Origin: Tachypleus tridentatus
Taxonomy: Eukaryota; Arthropoda; Merostomata; Xiphosura; Limulidae
Direction: 5' to 3'
Length of the DNA: 64,000 bases
Assembly: GCF_004210375.1 (NCBI RefSeq)
Contig: NC_134825.1
Coordinates: forward strand, 124,001 to 188,000
Shown here: piece after piece, positions 38,401-51,116 of the stretch
Layout of the letters: each line of letters opens with the position of its first letter
Numbering within the stretch: the first letter of the stretch is position 1
Made by a program: the position numbers and the translations under genes
The notes under the pieces: model-generated
What the model saw: the letters and a program-made list of their open reading frames with translations, nothing else
Told to the model about the DNA's origin: nothing
Database searches by the model: none

Positions 38401-41400
38401 GCTATTTTGGTTGTACTACCATTGTTGTTAGTAATATTCTTGTTGTACTATTGTTATTCGTAGTGCTATTCTGGTTGTATTACTGTTATTGTTGTTGTTA
38501 GTATTATTCTGGTTGTACAATTGTTGTTAGTATTATTCTGGTTGTACTATTGTTTTTAGAATTATTCTGCTTTTGCTACTTTTTATAGAATTATTCTGGT
38601 TGTACTACTGTTCTTCTTAGTATTATTCTCGTTGTATTACTGTTGTTGTTAGTAATATTCTGGTTGTACTATTGTTTTTAGAATTATTCTGCTTTTGCTA
38701 CTTTTTATAGTATTATTCTCGTTGTGCTATTGTTGTAAGTATTATGCTGGTTCTACTATTGTTGTTGTTCGTATTATTCTGGTTGTACTATTGTTTTTAG
38801 TATTATTCTGGTTGTACTACCGTTATTCGTACTATTATTTTGGTTGTACTACCATTGTTGTTGTTAGTAGTATTATGTTTGTACTACTATTGTAGTTAGT
38901 ATAATTCTTGTTATATTACTGTTGTTGTTAATTTTATTTTGGTTGTACTATTGTTGTTAGTATTATTCTGGTTGTACTATTGTTGTTGTTAGTATTATTC
39001 TGGTTGTATTACTGTTGTTGTTAGTAGTATTTTGGTTGTACTACTGTTGTTAGTATTATTCTGGTTGTACTATTGTTGTTAGAATTATTCTGGTTGTACT
39101 ATTGTTCTTGTTAGTATTATTCTGGTTGTACTACTGTTGTTGTTAGTATTATTCTGGTTGTACTACTATTGTTCTTAGTATTATTCTGGTTGTACTACTA
39201 TTGTTCTTAGTATTATTCTGGTTGTATTACTGTTATTCGTAGTGCTATTCTGGTTGTATTACTGTTATTCGTAGTGTTATTCTGGGTTTACTACTGTTGT
39301 TGTTAATAGTATTTTGGTTGTAGTACAGTTGTTCTTAGTATTATTCTGGTTGTATTACTGTTGTTAGTAGTATTATGGTTATTATACTGTTGTTAGTATT
39401 ATTCTGGTTGTACTATTGTTGTTAGAATTATTCTGGTTGTACTATTGTTGTTGTTAGTATTATTCTGGTTGTACTACTGTCGTTAGTATTATTCTTGTCG
39501 TACTACTGTTGTAGTTAGTATTATTCTGGTTGTACTAATGTTGTTAATGTTATTCTGGTTGTACTACTATTGTTGTTAGTATTATTCTGGTTGTATTACT
39601 GTTGTTGGTAGTATTATTCTGGTTGTACTATTGTTGTTAGTAGTATTCTGGTTGTACTACTGTTGTTGTTAGTAGTATTATGTTTGTACTACTATTGTTG
39701 TTAGTATTATTCTGGTTATATTACTGTTGTTGTTAGTATTATTCTGGTTGTACTATTGTCGTTAGTATTATTTTGGTTGTATTACTATTGTTATTAGTAT
39801 TATTCTGGTTGTTAGTATTATTCTGGTTGTAGTTCTGTTTTTAGTATAATTCTCGTTGTACTATTGTTGTCAGTATTATTCTGGTTGTATTACTGTTGTT
39901 AGAATTTTTCTGGTTGTACTACTGTTGTTAGTATTATTCTGGTTGTATTGTTGTTGTTGTTAGAATTGTTCTGGATGTAGTTCTGTTTTAGTATTATTCT
40001 CGTTCTGCTACCATTATTGTTAGTAGTATTCTGGTTGTACTACTGTTATTCGTAGTATTATTCTGGTTGTACTAATGTTGTTGTTAGTATTATTCTGGTT
40101 CTGCTATTGTTGTTAGTATTATTCTGGTTGTAGTACTGTATTTAGTATTTTTCTGGTTGTACTACCATTATTGTTAGTATTATTCTGGTTGTACTATTGT
40201 TTTTAGTATTATTCTTGTTGTACTATTGTTAGTATTATTCTGGTTGTACTACTGTTGTTAGTACTAATCTGGTTGTACTACTGTTTTTAGAATTATTCTG
40301 TTTGTACTACTGTTATTGTTAGTAGTATTATGGTTGTACTAATGTTGTTGTTAGTAGTATTCTGGTTCTACTACTGTTATTCGTAGTACTATTCTGGTTG
40401 TACTACAATTGTTGTTAGTGCTATTCTGGTTGTACTACCATTGTTGTTAGTAATATTCTGGTTGTACTATTGTTATTCGTAGTGCTATTCTGGTTGTATT
40501 ACTGTTATTGTTGTTGTTAGTATTATTCTGGTTGTACAATTGTTGTTAGTATTATTCTGGTTGTACTATTGTTTTTAGAATTATTCTGCTTTTGCTACTT
40601 TTTATAGAATTATTCTGGTTGTACTACTGTTCTTCTTAGTATTATTCTCGTTGTATTACTGTTGTTGTTAGTAATATTCTGGTTGTACTATTGTTTTTAG
40701 AATTATTCTGCTTTTGCTACTTTTTATAGTATTATTGTCGTTGTGCTATTGTTGTAAGTATTATGCTGGTTCTACTATTGTTGTTGTTCGTATTATTCTG
40801 GTTTTACTATTGTTTTTAGTATTATTCTGGTTGTACTACCGTTATTCGTACTATTATTTTGGTTGTACTACCATTGTTGCTGGTAGTATTCCGGTTGTAC
40901 TACTGTTATTCCTAGTATTATTCTGGTTGTACTACCATTGTTGTTAGTAGTATTCTGGTTGTACTACTGTTGTTGTTAGTAGTATTATGTTTGTACTACT
41001 GTTGTAGTTAGTATAATTCTGGTTATATTACTGTTGTTGTTAATTTTATTCTGGTTGTACTATTGTTGTTAGTATTATTCTGGTTGTACTATTGTTGTTG
41101 TTAGTAATATTCTGGTTGTATTACTGTTGTTATTATTATTTTGGTTATACTATTGTTGTTAATATTATTCTGGTTGTATTCTTATTGTTGTTAGTATCAT
41201 TCTGGTTTGTAGTTCTGTTTTAGTATTATTCTTGTTGTACTACTGTTGTTGTTAGTATTATTCTGGTTGTACTACCATTGTTGTTAGTAGTATTCTGGTT
41301 GTACTACTGTTGTTATTAGTAGTATTATGTTTGTACTACTATTGTAGTTAGTATAATTCTTGTTATATTACTGTTGTTGTTAATTTTATTCTGGTTGTAC

Positions 41401-43065
41401 TATTGTTGTTAGTATTATTCTGGTTGTACTATTGTTGTTGTTAGTATTATTCTGGTTGTATTACTGTTGTTATTATTATTTTGGTTATACTATTGTTCTT
41501 AATATTATTCTGGTTGTATTATTATTGTTGTTAGTATCATTCTGGTTGTAGTTCTGTTTTTAGTATTATTCTCGTTGTACTATTGTTGTCAGTATTATTC
41601 TAGTTTTATTACTGTTAGAATTATTCTGGTTGTACTACTGTTGTTAGTATTATTCTGGTTGTACTGTTGTTGTTGTTAGTATTATTCTGGTTGTACTGTT
41701 GTTGTTGTTAGTATTATTCTGGATGTAGTTCTGTTTTTAGTATTATTCTCGTTCTACTAACATTGTTGTTAGTAGTATTCTGGTTGTACTACTGCTATTC
41801 GTAGTATTATTCTGGCTGTGCTAATGGGTTTGTTAGTATTATTCTGGTTCTGCTATTGTTGTTGTTAGTATTTTTCTTTGTTATAATATGTTTTTAGTAT
41901 TATTCTGGTTGTACTATTGTTGTTAGTATTATTCTGGTTGTACTATTGTATTATTCTGGTTGTACTACTGTTGTTAGTATTATTCTGGTTGTTCTACTGT
42001 TGTTAGTATTATTCTGTGTGTATTATTGTTGTTAGTATTATTCTGGTTGTATTACTGTTGTTGTTGGTATTATTCTCGTTGTACTATTGTTGTTAGTAGT
42101 ATTCAGGTTGTACTACTGTTGTTGTTAGTATTATTCTGGTTGTACTATTGTATTATTCTGGTTGTACTACTGTTGTTAGTATTATTCTTGTTGTACTACT
42201 GTTGTTGTTAGTATTATTCTGTGTGTACTATTGTTGTTAATATTATTCTGGTTGTATTACTGTTGTTGTTGGTATTATTCTCGTTGTACTATTGTTGTTA
42301 GTAGTATTCAGGTTGTACTACTGTTGTTGTTAGTATTATTCTGGTTGTACTATTGTTGTTAGTATTATTCTGGTTGTATTACTGTTGTTGTCAGTATTTT
42401 TCTGGTTGTATTACTATTGTTGTTTTTAGTATGTTGGTTATACTATTGTTGTTAGTATTATTCTGGTTGTATTATTGTTGTTGTTAGTATTTTTCTGGAT
42501 GTAGTATCGTTTAAGTATTATTCTCGTTGTACTACCATTGTTGGTAGTAGTATTCTGGTTGTACTACTGTTATTCGTAGTATTATTCTGGTTGTACTAAT
42601 GTTGTTGTTGGTATTATTCTGGTTTAGCTATTGTTGTTGTTAGTATTATTCTGGATGTTGTGCTGTTTTTAGTATTATTCTGGTTGTACTATTGTTGTTT
42701 GTATTATTCTGGTTGTACTACTGTTGTTAGTAGTAATATGGTTGTACTGCTGTTCTTAGAATTATTCTGGTTGTACTACAGTTTTTCTTGGTATTATTCT
42801 GGTTGTATTACTGTTGTTAGTATTATTCTGGTTGTACTATTGTTTTTTTTTGAATTATTCTGGTTGTACTATTCTTGTTATTAGTTTTATTCTGGTTGTA
42901 CTATTGTTGTTATTAGTATTCTAGTTGTACTACTGTTGTTGTTAGTATTATTCTGGTTGTACTATTGTTATTAGTATTCTGGTTGTACTACTGTTGTTGT
43001 TAGTAGTATTATGGTTGTATTACTATTGTTGCAATATTGTTGTTGTTAGTATTATTTTGTGACTT
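32488..43065. repeat. 10.6-kb array of a 32-33-bp TTG/GTT-rich minisatellite
   Basis: The unit is based on TTAGTATTATTCTGGTTGTA, CTACTG and a variable (TTG)n stretch, so unit length shifts in steps of three. Roughly 320 units. Higher-order structure is visible: the block with ATTATGGGTGTACTAATG recurs near 33140, 33710 and 34420, and a block of about 1 kb near 37970-38900 is repeated at 39960-40900 (offset about 2.0 kb). Many 60-77-codon frames inside it are artefacts. It fills the intron that splits GAF-B. Confidence 0.96.
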
Positions 43066-43381
43066 TGCTGTTTGTTACTTTAGAAGGTTGAAAGGTGGAT
43101 CAGTGTTTTTTATCTGTGTGCAGTATGGAATATTTTTTAATATATTATGGTATATTCTGTAGATGACACTAGACTGTTATTAGTTATATTCATATCCACC
43201 TGTAATAATACTCGTTATATAATAGTATGTATGGTTAAACATCATGGGTTCTATTTAAAGGTTGGTATGATTTGTTGTGACAAAATTATTGGTTCGACTG
43301 TAAATTATGTGATATCTATTTGATGTTGTGTTATAGTGGTCTTCTCAACTGTTCATTAGATAACTTCATCTGTATGTTCAG
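43066..43381 (+). other. Intron tail before exon 'h'
   Basis: Single-copy AT-rich sequence ending in the acceptor CATCTGTATGTTCAG. Confidence 0.7.
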
Positions 43382-43474
43382 GTTTCCAGTTGGGAAGGGA
43401 ATAGCTGGACATGTTGCTTTGACAGGGCAATCACTGAACATTCCAGATGCATATGATGATGACAGATTCAACAG
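43382..43474 (+). CDS. PDE11: PDE11-like exon 'h': GAF-B core
   Basis: Acceptor TATGTTCAG, donor GTGAGA. Phase is 2 in, 2 out. It reads [20 protein letters not shown], then [10 protein letters not shown], the best conserved part of the GAF fold ([19 protein letters not shown]). Intact. Confidence 0.96.
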
Positions 43475-43555
43475 GTGAGAGAAAGTTTTATAATAAATTA
43501 TTGTTATCTAGGTTTTTGTAACCTTCCTTTCTTAGATATCAGTAGTTTATTATCT

Positions 43556-44706
43556 AGATATAGAGGATTAGCTAACAATGTGCTTTATAGAAATATAGGA
43601 TTAGATAACAATGTGCTTCATACGTATAGAGGATTAACTAACAATGTGCTGTATATATATGCAGGATTAGCTAACAATGCGCTGTATAGATATAAAGGAT
43701 TAGCTAACAATGCGCTGTATAGATGTGCAAGATTAGCTAACAATGTGCTGTATAAATATAAAGGATTAGCTGATAATGTTCTTCATAGATATAGAGGATT
43801 AGCTAACAATGTGCTTCATAGAAATATAGGATTAGATAACAATGTGCTTCATAGGTATAGAGGATTAACTAACAATGTGCTTTATAGATATAGAGGATTA
43901 GCTAACAATGTGCTTTATAGATGCACAGGATTAGCTAACAATGTGCTTTATAGAAATATAGGATTAGCGAACAATGTGCATTATAGATATATAGGATTAG
44001 ATAACAATGTGCTTCATAGGTATAGGGATTAACTAACAATGTGCTTTATAGAAATATACGATTAGATAACAATGTGCTTTATAGATGCACAGGATTAGCT
44101 AACAATGTGCTTTATAGAAATATAGGATTAGCGAACAATGTGCATTATAGATATATAGGATTAGATAACAATGTGTTTTATAGATATACAAGATTATCTA
44201 ACAATGTGCTGTATAAATATAAAGGATTAGCTGACAATGTTCTTCATAGATATAGAGCATTAGCTAACAATGTGCTTTATAGATATACAAGATTAGCTAA
44301 CAATGTGCTGTATAAATATAAAAAATTAGCTGATAGTGTTCTTCATAGAAATAGAGGATTAGCTAACAATGTGCTTTATAGATATACAAGATTAGCTAAC
44401 AATGTGCTGTATAGATGTATAGGATTAGCTAACAATGTGCTCTATAGATATATAGGATTAGCTAACAATGTGCTGTATAGATATATAGGATTAGCTAACA
44501 ATGTGCTGTATAGATATATAGGATTAGCTAACAATGTGCTCTATAAATATAAAGGAATAGCTAACAATGTGCTTTATAGATATAGAGGGATAGCTAACAA
44601 TGTGCTTTATAGATATAAAGGATTAGCTAACAATGTGCTTTATAGATATAGAGGGATAGCTAACAATGTGCTTTATAGATATAGAGGATTATCTAACAAT
44701 GTAACG
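43556..44706. repeat. 33-bp minisatellite, about 34 copies
   Basis: The unit contains GGATTAGCTAACAATGTGCT followed by TTATAGATATAGA. The 33-bp period with no stop gives open frames 43475-44032 and 44041-44712 (YRGLANNVLYR repeats). Exon 'h' read into the intron hits TGA immediately, so these frames are not coding extensions. Confidence 0.95.
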
Positions 44707-44807
44707 TGTTAATTATAAATATCAAAGACACCAGTATAGTAATTCATATTTTCAGTTGTGTTAACTACATTATTAATATATAAATGATCCTTAACGTTTC
44801 TGAACAG

Positions 44808-44876
44808 GACAGTGGATCAGCAGACAGGTTACAGAACAAGGAACTTACTATGTATGCCAATCTTCATCAGAAACAA
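44808..44876 (+). CDS. PDE11: PDE11-like exon 'i': GAF-B
   Basis: Acceptor GTTTCTGAACAG, donor GTAAGG. Phase is 2 in, 2 out. It reads TVDQQTGYRTRNLLCMPIFI, then RN, the GAF-B strand with the TGY.TRN.LCMPI motif. The exon's last 12 bases plus the donor (CATCAGAAACAAGTAAGG) are repeated 33 bp downstream. Confidence 0.95.
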
Positions 44877-44897
44877 GTAAGGTTGTTGTTATGTGTC

Positions 44898-44915
44898 CAT
44901 CAGAAACAAGTAAGG
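44898..44915 (+). other. Duplicate splice-donor sequence after exon 'i'
   Basis: An exact 18-base copy of the exon end plus donor (CATCAGAAACAAGTAAGG), offset 33 bp from the real one. Using it would keep the phase but include an in-frame TAA, so it would truncate the protein. Confidence 0.85.
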
Positions 44916-44929
44916 CCGTTGTGTGTGTC

Positions 44930-47900
44930 ATCATCTGCAATAAGTTTGTGTATAGTTTAGACCTTGTTTACAGTGAGGTACATGTGACATTTACACCTGG
45001 TTTACAGTGAGGTAGATGTGACATTTAGACCTTGTCTACAGTGAGGTAGATGTGACATTTAGACCTTGTTTACAGTGAGGTAGATGTGACATTTAGACCT
45101 TGTTTACAGTGAGGTAGATGTGACATTTAGACCTTGTTTACAGTGAGGTAGGTGTGACATTTAGACCTTGTCCACAGTGAGGTAGATGTGACATTTAGAC
45201 CTTGTCTACAGTGAGGTAGATGTGACATTTAGACCTTGTCTACAGTGAGGTAGATGTGACATTTAGACCTTGTTTACAGTGAGGTAGATGTGACATTTAG
45301 ACCTTGTCCACAGTGAGGTACATGTGACATTTACACCTGGTTTACAGTGAGGTAGATGTGACATTTAGACCTTGTCTACAGTGAGGTAGATGTGACATTT
45401 AGACCTTGTTTACAGTGAGGTAGATGTGACATTTAGACCTTGTTTACAGTGAGGTAGATGTGACATTTAGACCTTGTTTACAGTGAGGTAGGTGTGACAT
45501 TTAGACCTTGTCCACAGTGAGGTAGATGTGACATTTAGACCTTGTCTACAGTGAGGTAGATGTGACATTTAGACCTTGTTTACAGTGAGGTAGATGTGAC
45601 ATTTAGACCTTGTCCACAGTGAGGTAGATGTGACATTTAGACCTTGTTTACAGTGAGGTAGATGTGACATTTAGACCTTGTTTACAGTGAGGTAGATGTG
45701 ACATTTAGACCTTGTTTACAGTGAGGTAGGTGTGACATTTAGACCTTGTCCACAGTGAGGTAGATGTGACATTTAGACCTTGTCTACAGTGAGGTAGATG
45801 TGACATTTAGACCTTGTTTACAGTGAGGTAGATGTGACATTTAGACCTTGTTTACAGTGAGGTAGGTGTGACATTTAGATCTTGTCCACAGTGAGGTAGA
45901 TGTGACATTTAGACCTTGTCAATAGTGAGGTAGATGTGACATTTAGACCTTGTTTACAGTGAGGTAGATGTGACATTTAGACCTTGTTTACAGTGAGGTA
46001 GGTGTGACATTTAGACCTTGTCCACAGTGAGGTAGATGTGACATTTAGACCTTGTCTACAGTGAGGTAGATGTGACATTTAGACCTTGTTTACAGTGAGG
46101 TAGATGTGACATTTAGACCTTGTTTACAGTGAGGTAGATGTGACATTTAGACCTTGTTTACAGTGAGGTAGGTGTGACATTTAGACCTTGTCCACAGTGA
46201 GGTAGATGTGACAATTAGACCTTGTCTACAGTGAGGTAGATGTGACATTTAGACCTTGTCTACAGTGAGATAGATGTGACATTTAGACGTTGTTTAAAGT
46301 GAGGTAGATGTGACATTTAGACCTTATCTACAGTGAGGTAGATGTGACATTTAGACCTTGTTTACAGTGAGGTACATGTGACATTTAGACCTTGTTTACA
46401 GTGAGGTAGATGTGACATTTAGATCTTGTCTACAGTGAGGTAGATGTGACATTTAGACCTTGTTTACAGTGAGGTACATGTGACATTTAGACCTTGTTTA
46501 CAGTGAGGTAGATGTGACATTTAGACCTTGTTTACAGTGAGGTAGATGTGACATTTAGACCTTGTTTACAGTGAGGTAGGTGTGACATTTAGACCTTGTC
46601 CACAGTGAGGTAGATGTGACACTTAGACCTTGTCTACAGTGAGGTAGATGTGACATTTAGACCTTGTCTACAGTGAGATAGATGTGACATTTAGACCTTG
46701 TTTAAAGTGAGGTAGATGTGACATTTAGACCTTATCTACAGTGAGGTAGATGTGACATTTAGACCTTGTTTACAGAGAGGTAGATGTGACATTTACACCT
46801 TGTCTACATTGAGGTAGATGTGACATTTAGACCTTGTCTACAGTGAGGTAGATGTGACATTTAAACCTTGTCTACAGTGAGATAGATGTGACATTTAGAC
46901 CTTGTTTAAAGTGAGGTAGATGTGACATTTAAACCTTATCTACAGTGAGGTAGATGTGACATTTAGACCTTGTTTACAGTGAGGTAGATGTGACATTTAG
47001 ACCTTGTCTACAGTGAGGTAGATGTGACATTTACACCTTGTCTACATTGAGGTAGATGTGACATTTAGACCTTATCTACAGTGAGGTAGATGTGACATTT
47101 AGACCTTGTCTACAGTGAGGTAGATGTGACATTTAGACCTTGTCTACAGTGAGGTAGATGTGACATTTAGACCTTGTCTACAGTGAGGTAGATGTGACAT
47201 TTAGACCTTGTCTACAGTGAGGTAGATGTGACATTTAGACCTTGTCTACAGTGAGGTGGATGTGACATTTAGACCTTGTTTACAGTGAGGTAGATGTGAC
47301 ATTTAGACCTTATCTACAGTGAGGTAGATGTGACATTTAGACCTTGTCTACAGTGAGGTAGATGTGACATTTAGACCTTGTTTACAGTGAGGTAGATGTG
47401 ACATTTAGACCTTGTTTACAGTGAGGTAGGTGTGACATATAGATCTTGTCCACAGTGAGGTAGATGTGACATTTAGACCTTGTCAATAGTGAGGTAGATG
47501 TGACATTTAGACCTTGTCTACAGTGAGATAGATGTGACATTTAGACCTTGTTTAAAGTGAGGTAGATGTGACATTTAGACCTTATCTACAGTGAGGTAGA
47601 TGTGACATTTAGACCTTGTTTACAGTGAGGTAGATGTGACATTTAGACCTTGTCTACAGTGAGGTAGATGTGACATTTACACCTTGTCTACATTGAGGTA
47701 GATGTGACATTTAGACCTTGTCTACAGTGAGATAGATGTGACATTTAGACCTTGTTTAAAGTGAGGTAGATGTGACATTTAGACCTTATCTACAGTGAGG
47801 TAGATGTGACATTTAGACCTTGTTTACAGTGAGGTACATGTGACATTTAGACCTTGTCTACAGTGAGGTAGATGTGACATTTAGACCTTGTTTACAGTGA

Positions 47901-50240
47901 GGTAGATGTGACATTTAGACCTTGTTTACAGTGAGGTAGATGTGACATTTAGATCTTGTCCACAGTGAGGTAGATGTGACATTTAGACCTTGTCTACAGT
48001 GAGGTAGATGTGACATTTAGACCTTGTCTACAGTGAGATAGATGTGACATTTAGACCTTGTTTAAAGTGAGGTAGATGTGACATTTAGACCTTATCTACA
48101 GTGAGGTAGATGTGACATTTAGACCTTGTCTACAGTGAGGTAGATGTGACATACAGTGAGGTAGATGTGACATTTAGACCTTGTCTACAGTGAGGTAGAT
48201 GTGACATTTAGACCTTGTCTACATCTACAGTGAGGTAGATGTGACATTTAGACCTTGTTTACAGTGAGGTAGATGTGACATTTAGACCTTGTCTACAGTG
48301 AGGTAGATGTGACATTTACACCTTGTCTACATTGAGGTAGATGTGACATTTAGACCTTGTCTACAGTGAGGTAGATGTGACATTTAGACCTTGTCTACAG
48401 TGAGGGTAGATGTGACATTTAGACCTTGTCTACAGTGAGGTAGAGACCTGTGACATTTAGACCTTGTCCACAGTGAGGTAGATGTGACATTTAGACCTTG
48501 TCTACAGTGAGGTAGATGTGACATTTAGACCTTGTCTACAGTGAGGTAGATGTGACATTTAGACCTTGTTTACAGTGAGGTAGATGTGACATTTAGACCT
48601 TGTCCACAGTGAGGTACATGTGACATTTACACCTGGTTTACAGTGAGGTAGATGTGACATTTAGACCTTGTCTACAGTGAGGTAGATGTGACATTTAGAC
48701 CTTGTTTACAGTGAGGTAGATGTGACATTTAGACCTTGTTTACAGTGAGGTAGATGTGACATTTAGACCTTGTTTACAGTGAGGTAGGTGTGACATTTAG
48801 ACCTTGTCCACAGTGAGGTAGATGTGACATTTAGACCTTGTCTACAGTGAGGTAGATGTGACATTTAGACCTTGTTTACAGTGAGGTAGATGTGACATTT
48901 AGACCTTGTCCACAGTGAGGTAGATGTGACATTTAGACCTTGTTTACAGTGAGGTAGATGTGACATTTAGACCTTGTTTACAGTGAGGTAGATGTGACAT
49001 TTAGACCTTGTTTACAGTGAGGTAGGTGTGACATTTAGACCTTGTCCACAGTGAGGTAGATGTGACATTTAGACCTTGTCTACAGTGAGGTAGATGTGAC
49101 ATTTAGACCTTGTCTACAGTGAGGTAGATGTGACATTTAGACCTTGTTTACAGTGAGGTAGATGTGACATTTAGATCTTGTCTACAGTGAGGTAGATGTG
49201 ACATTTAGACCTTGTTTACAGTGAGGTACATGTGACATTTAGACCTTGTTTACAGTGAGGTAGATGTAACATTTAGACCTTGTTTACAGTGAGGTAGATG
49301 TGACATTTAGACCTTGTTTACAGTGAGGTAGGTGTGACATTTAGACCTTGTCCACAGTGAGGTAGATGTGACACTTAGACCTTGTCTACAGTGAGGTAGA
49401 TGTGACATTTAGACCTTGTCTACAGTGAGATAGATGTGACATTTAGACCTTGTTTAAAGTGAGGTAGATGTGACATTTAGACCTTATCTACAGTGAGGTA
49501 GATGTGACATTTAGACCTTGTTTACAGTGAGGTAGATGTGACATTTAGACCTTGTCTACAGTGAGGTAGATGTGACATTTACACCTTGTCTACATTGAGG
49601 TAGATGTGACATTTAGACCTTGTCTACAGTGAGATAGATGTGACATTTAGACCTTGTTTAAAGTGAGGTAGATGTGACATTTAGACCTTATCTACAGTGA
49701 GGTAGATGTGACATTTAGACCTTGTTTACAGTGAGGTAGATGTGACATTTAGACCTTGTCTACAGTGAGGTAGATGTGACATTTACACCTTGTCTACATT
49801 GAGGTAGATGTGACATTTAGACCTTATCTACAGTGAGGTAGATGTGACATTTAGACCTTGTCTACAGTGAGGGTAGATGTGACATTTAGACCTTGTCTAC
49901 AGTGAGGTAGATGTGACATTTAGACCTTGTCTACAGTGAGGTAGATGTGACATTTAGACCTTGTTTACAGTGAGGTAGATGTGACATTTAGACCTTATCT
50001 ACAGTGAGGTAGATGTGACATTTAGACCTTGTCCACAGTGAGGTAGATGTGACATTTAGACCTTGTCTACAGTGAGGTAGATGTGACATTTAGACCTTGT
50101 CTACAGTGCGGTAGATGTGACATTTAGACCTTGTCTACAGTGAGGTAGATGTGACATTTAGACCTTGTCTACAGTGAGGTAGATGTGACATTTAGACCTT
50201 GTTTACGGTGAGGGTACATGTGGCATTTAGACCTTTATTA
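44930..50240. repeat. 34-bp minisatellite, about 155 copies
   Basis: The unit reads TTTAGACCTTGTCTACAGTG then AGGTAGATGTGACA. It is extremely homogeneous. Diagnostic variants (GTACATG, CACCTGG, ACACTTAG, TTTAAAGTG, CTACATTG) recur in the same order at large offsets. For example the run starting CCACAGTGAGGTACATGTGA at about 45306 is repeated at about 48601, indicating kilobase-scale duplication of array segments. It ends about 45 bp before exon 'j'. Confidence 0.97.
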
Positions 50241-50283
50241 AAGTGAGTCCAGATGAACAGGTTTCTTTTCTACGTTATTTCAG

Positions 50284-50398
50284 TGTCATCGGAGTTGTCC
50301 AGATGGTCAACAAGGAAAGTGGACCTTTCAGTAAAGCTGACGAGGAAGCGTTTGCCACTTTTGCTACTTACTGTGGACTAGCTCTTCATCATGCCAAG
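50284..50398 (+). CDS. PDE11: PDE11-like exon 'j': end of GAF-B
   Basis: Acceptor ACGTTATTTCAG, donor GTAGGC. Phase is 2 in, 0 out. It reads [20 protein letters not shown], then [18 protein letters not shown]. It carries the NK-x(n)-F-x3-DE motif of regulatory phosphodiesterase GAF domains (NK...F...DE). Because the exit is phase 0 and the intron is open for 46 codons, intron retention would give a GAF-only protein ending at 50536. I cannot say whether this happens. Confidence 0.96.
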
Positions 50399-50439
50399 GT
50401 AGGCTTAGAAAATACAGGGTCGTTATACAAGCATAAGAT

Positions 50440-50530
50440 ATCTATGCTTGTGGTTAGAAGAGCGCTCGAGTCGCAATCTGTGGGTCGCGAGTTTGAATCC
50501 CGTCACCAAACCTCTCCGATCTTTTCGACT
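50440..50530 (+). mobile_element. tRNA-like SINE head fragment
   Basis: Contains GCGCTCGAGTCGCAATCTGT, then GGGTCGCGAGTTTGAATCCC (B box) and GTCACCAAAC. The tRNA-like head matches the other SINEs but the following body differs, so this is either a truncated copy or a second family using the same head. Confidence 0.7.
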
Positions 50531-50849
50531 GAGTAAGCGTTGTTATGATGTGTTGAATCCCATATTTCGCATTGGTAAGATGTAAGCAAAGTGTTAGGCA
50601 TTGGGTACCTTATAGAAGTAGCAGTCAAATTCTCTGTGTGAATGGTAGGTGGTTAATTTTGACGAACCAGTTCCAAACTGTGTGACACCAGAAATTATTC
50701 TTTGATAACTTGTGGGTGTGTTATAAGAGTAATAATCCTTTTCTTAGCATGGATAGCGGTGTGGTAGAGTGCTCTTAGTGGTTTCTTTCCATCTGCCATA
50801 ATACAATATAAGAAGCGTACACTTTTGAATACACTAGTAACTGATATAT

Positions 50850-50950
50850 ATATAATAAAGTAGAGACATTTTGTGTTTGAAGGTAATGGTTTTAGAGACA
50901 TTTTGTGTTTCAAGGTAATGGTTTAGAGACATTTTGTGTTTAAATGGTTA
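50850..50950. repeat. Short direct repeat, 3 copies
   Basis: Copies of TAGAGACATTTTGTGTTTGA plus AGGTAATGGTT, of about 31 bp, just before exon 'k'. Confidence 0.85.
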
Positions 50951-50977
50951 AACATTTGATTGCATTTTGTTTTACAG

Positions 50978-51116
50978 TTGTACGATAAAATTCGTCGTTC
51001 CGAACAGAAATACAAGGTGGCGCTAGAAGTTTATCGTACCATAGCACGTGCACGGAAACGGAAGTGAACGAGATTAAACATTCACCGCCTTTACCGAGCG
51101 CGCAGTCGTTGGCGGA
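50978..51116 (+). CDS. PDE11: PDE11-like exon 'k': helix after GAF-B, with a one-base deletion
   Basis: Acceptor TTGTTTTACAG, donor GTAAGT. It reads LYDKIRRSEQKYKVALEV, then (with one T restored at the T run 51030-51032) LSYHSTCTETEVNEIKHSPP and LPSAQSLA. As sequenced it would hit TGA soon after. The corrected length of 140 gives exit phase 2, matching the next exon exactly. The helix and the LSYH motif link GAF-B to the catalytic domain. Confidence 0.93.

Noticed and set aside
43475-44712. YRGLANNVLYR repeat frames as a continuation of exon 'h'
   Set aside because: In the exon's own frame the intron gives TGA at once (AGG TGA). The open frame is a different one and stems from a 33-bp period.
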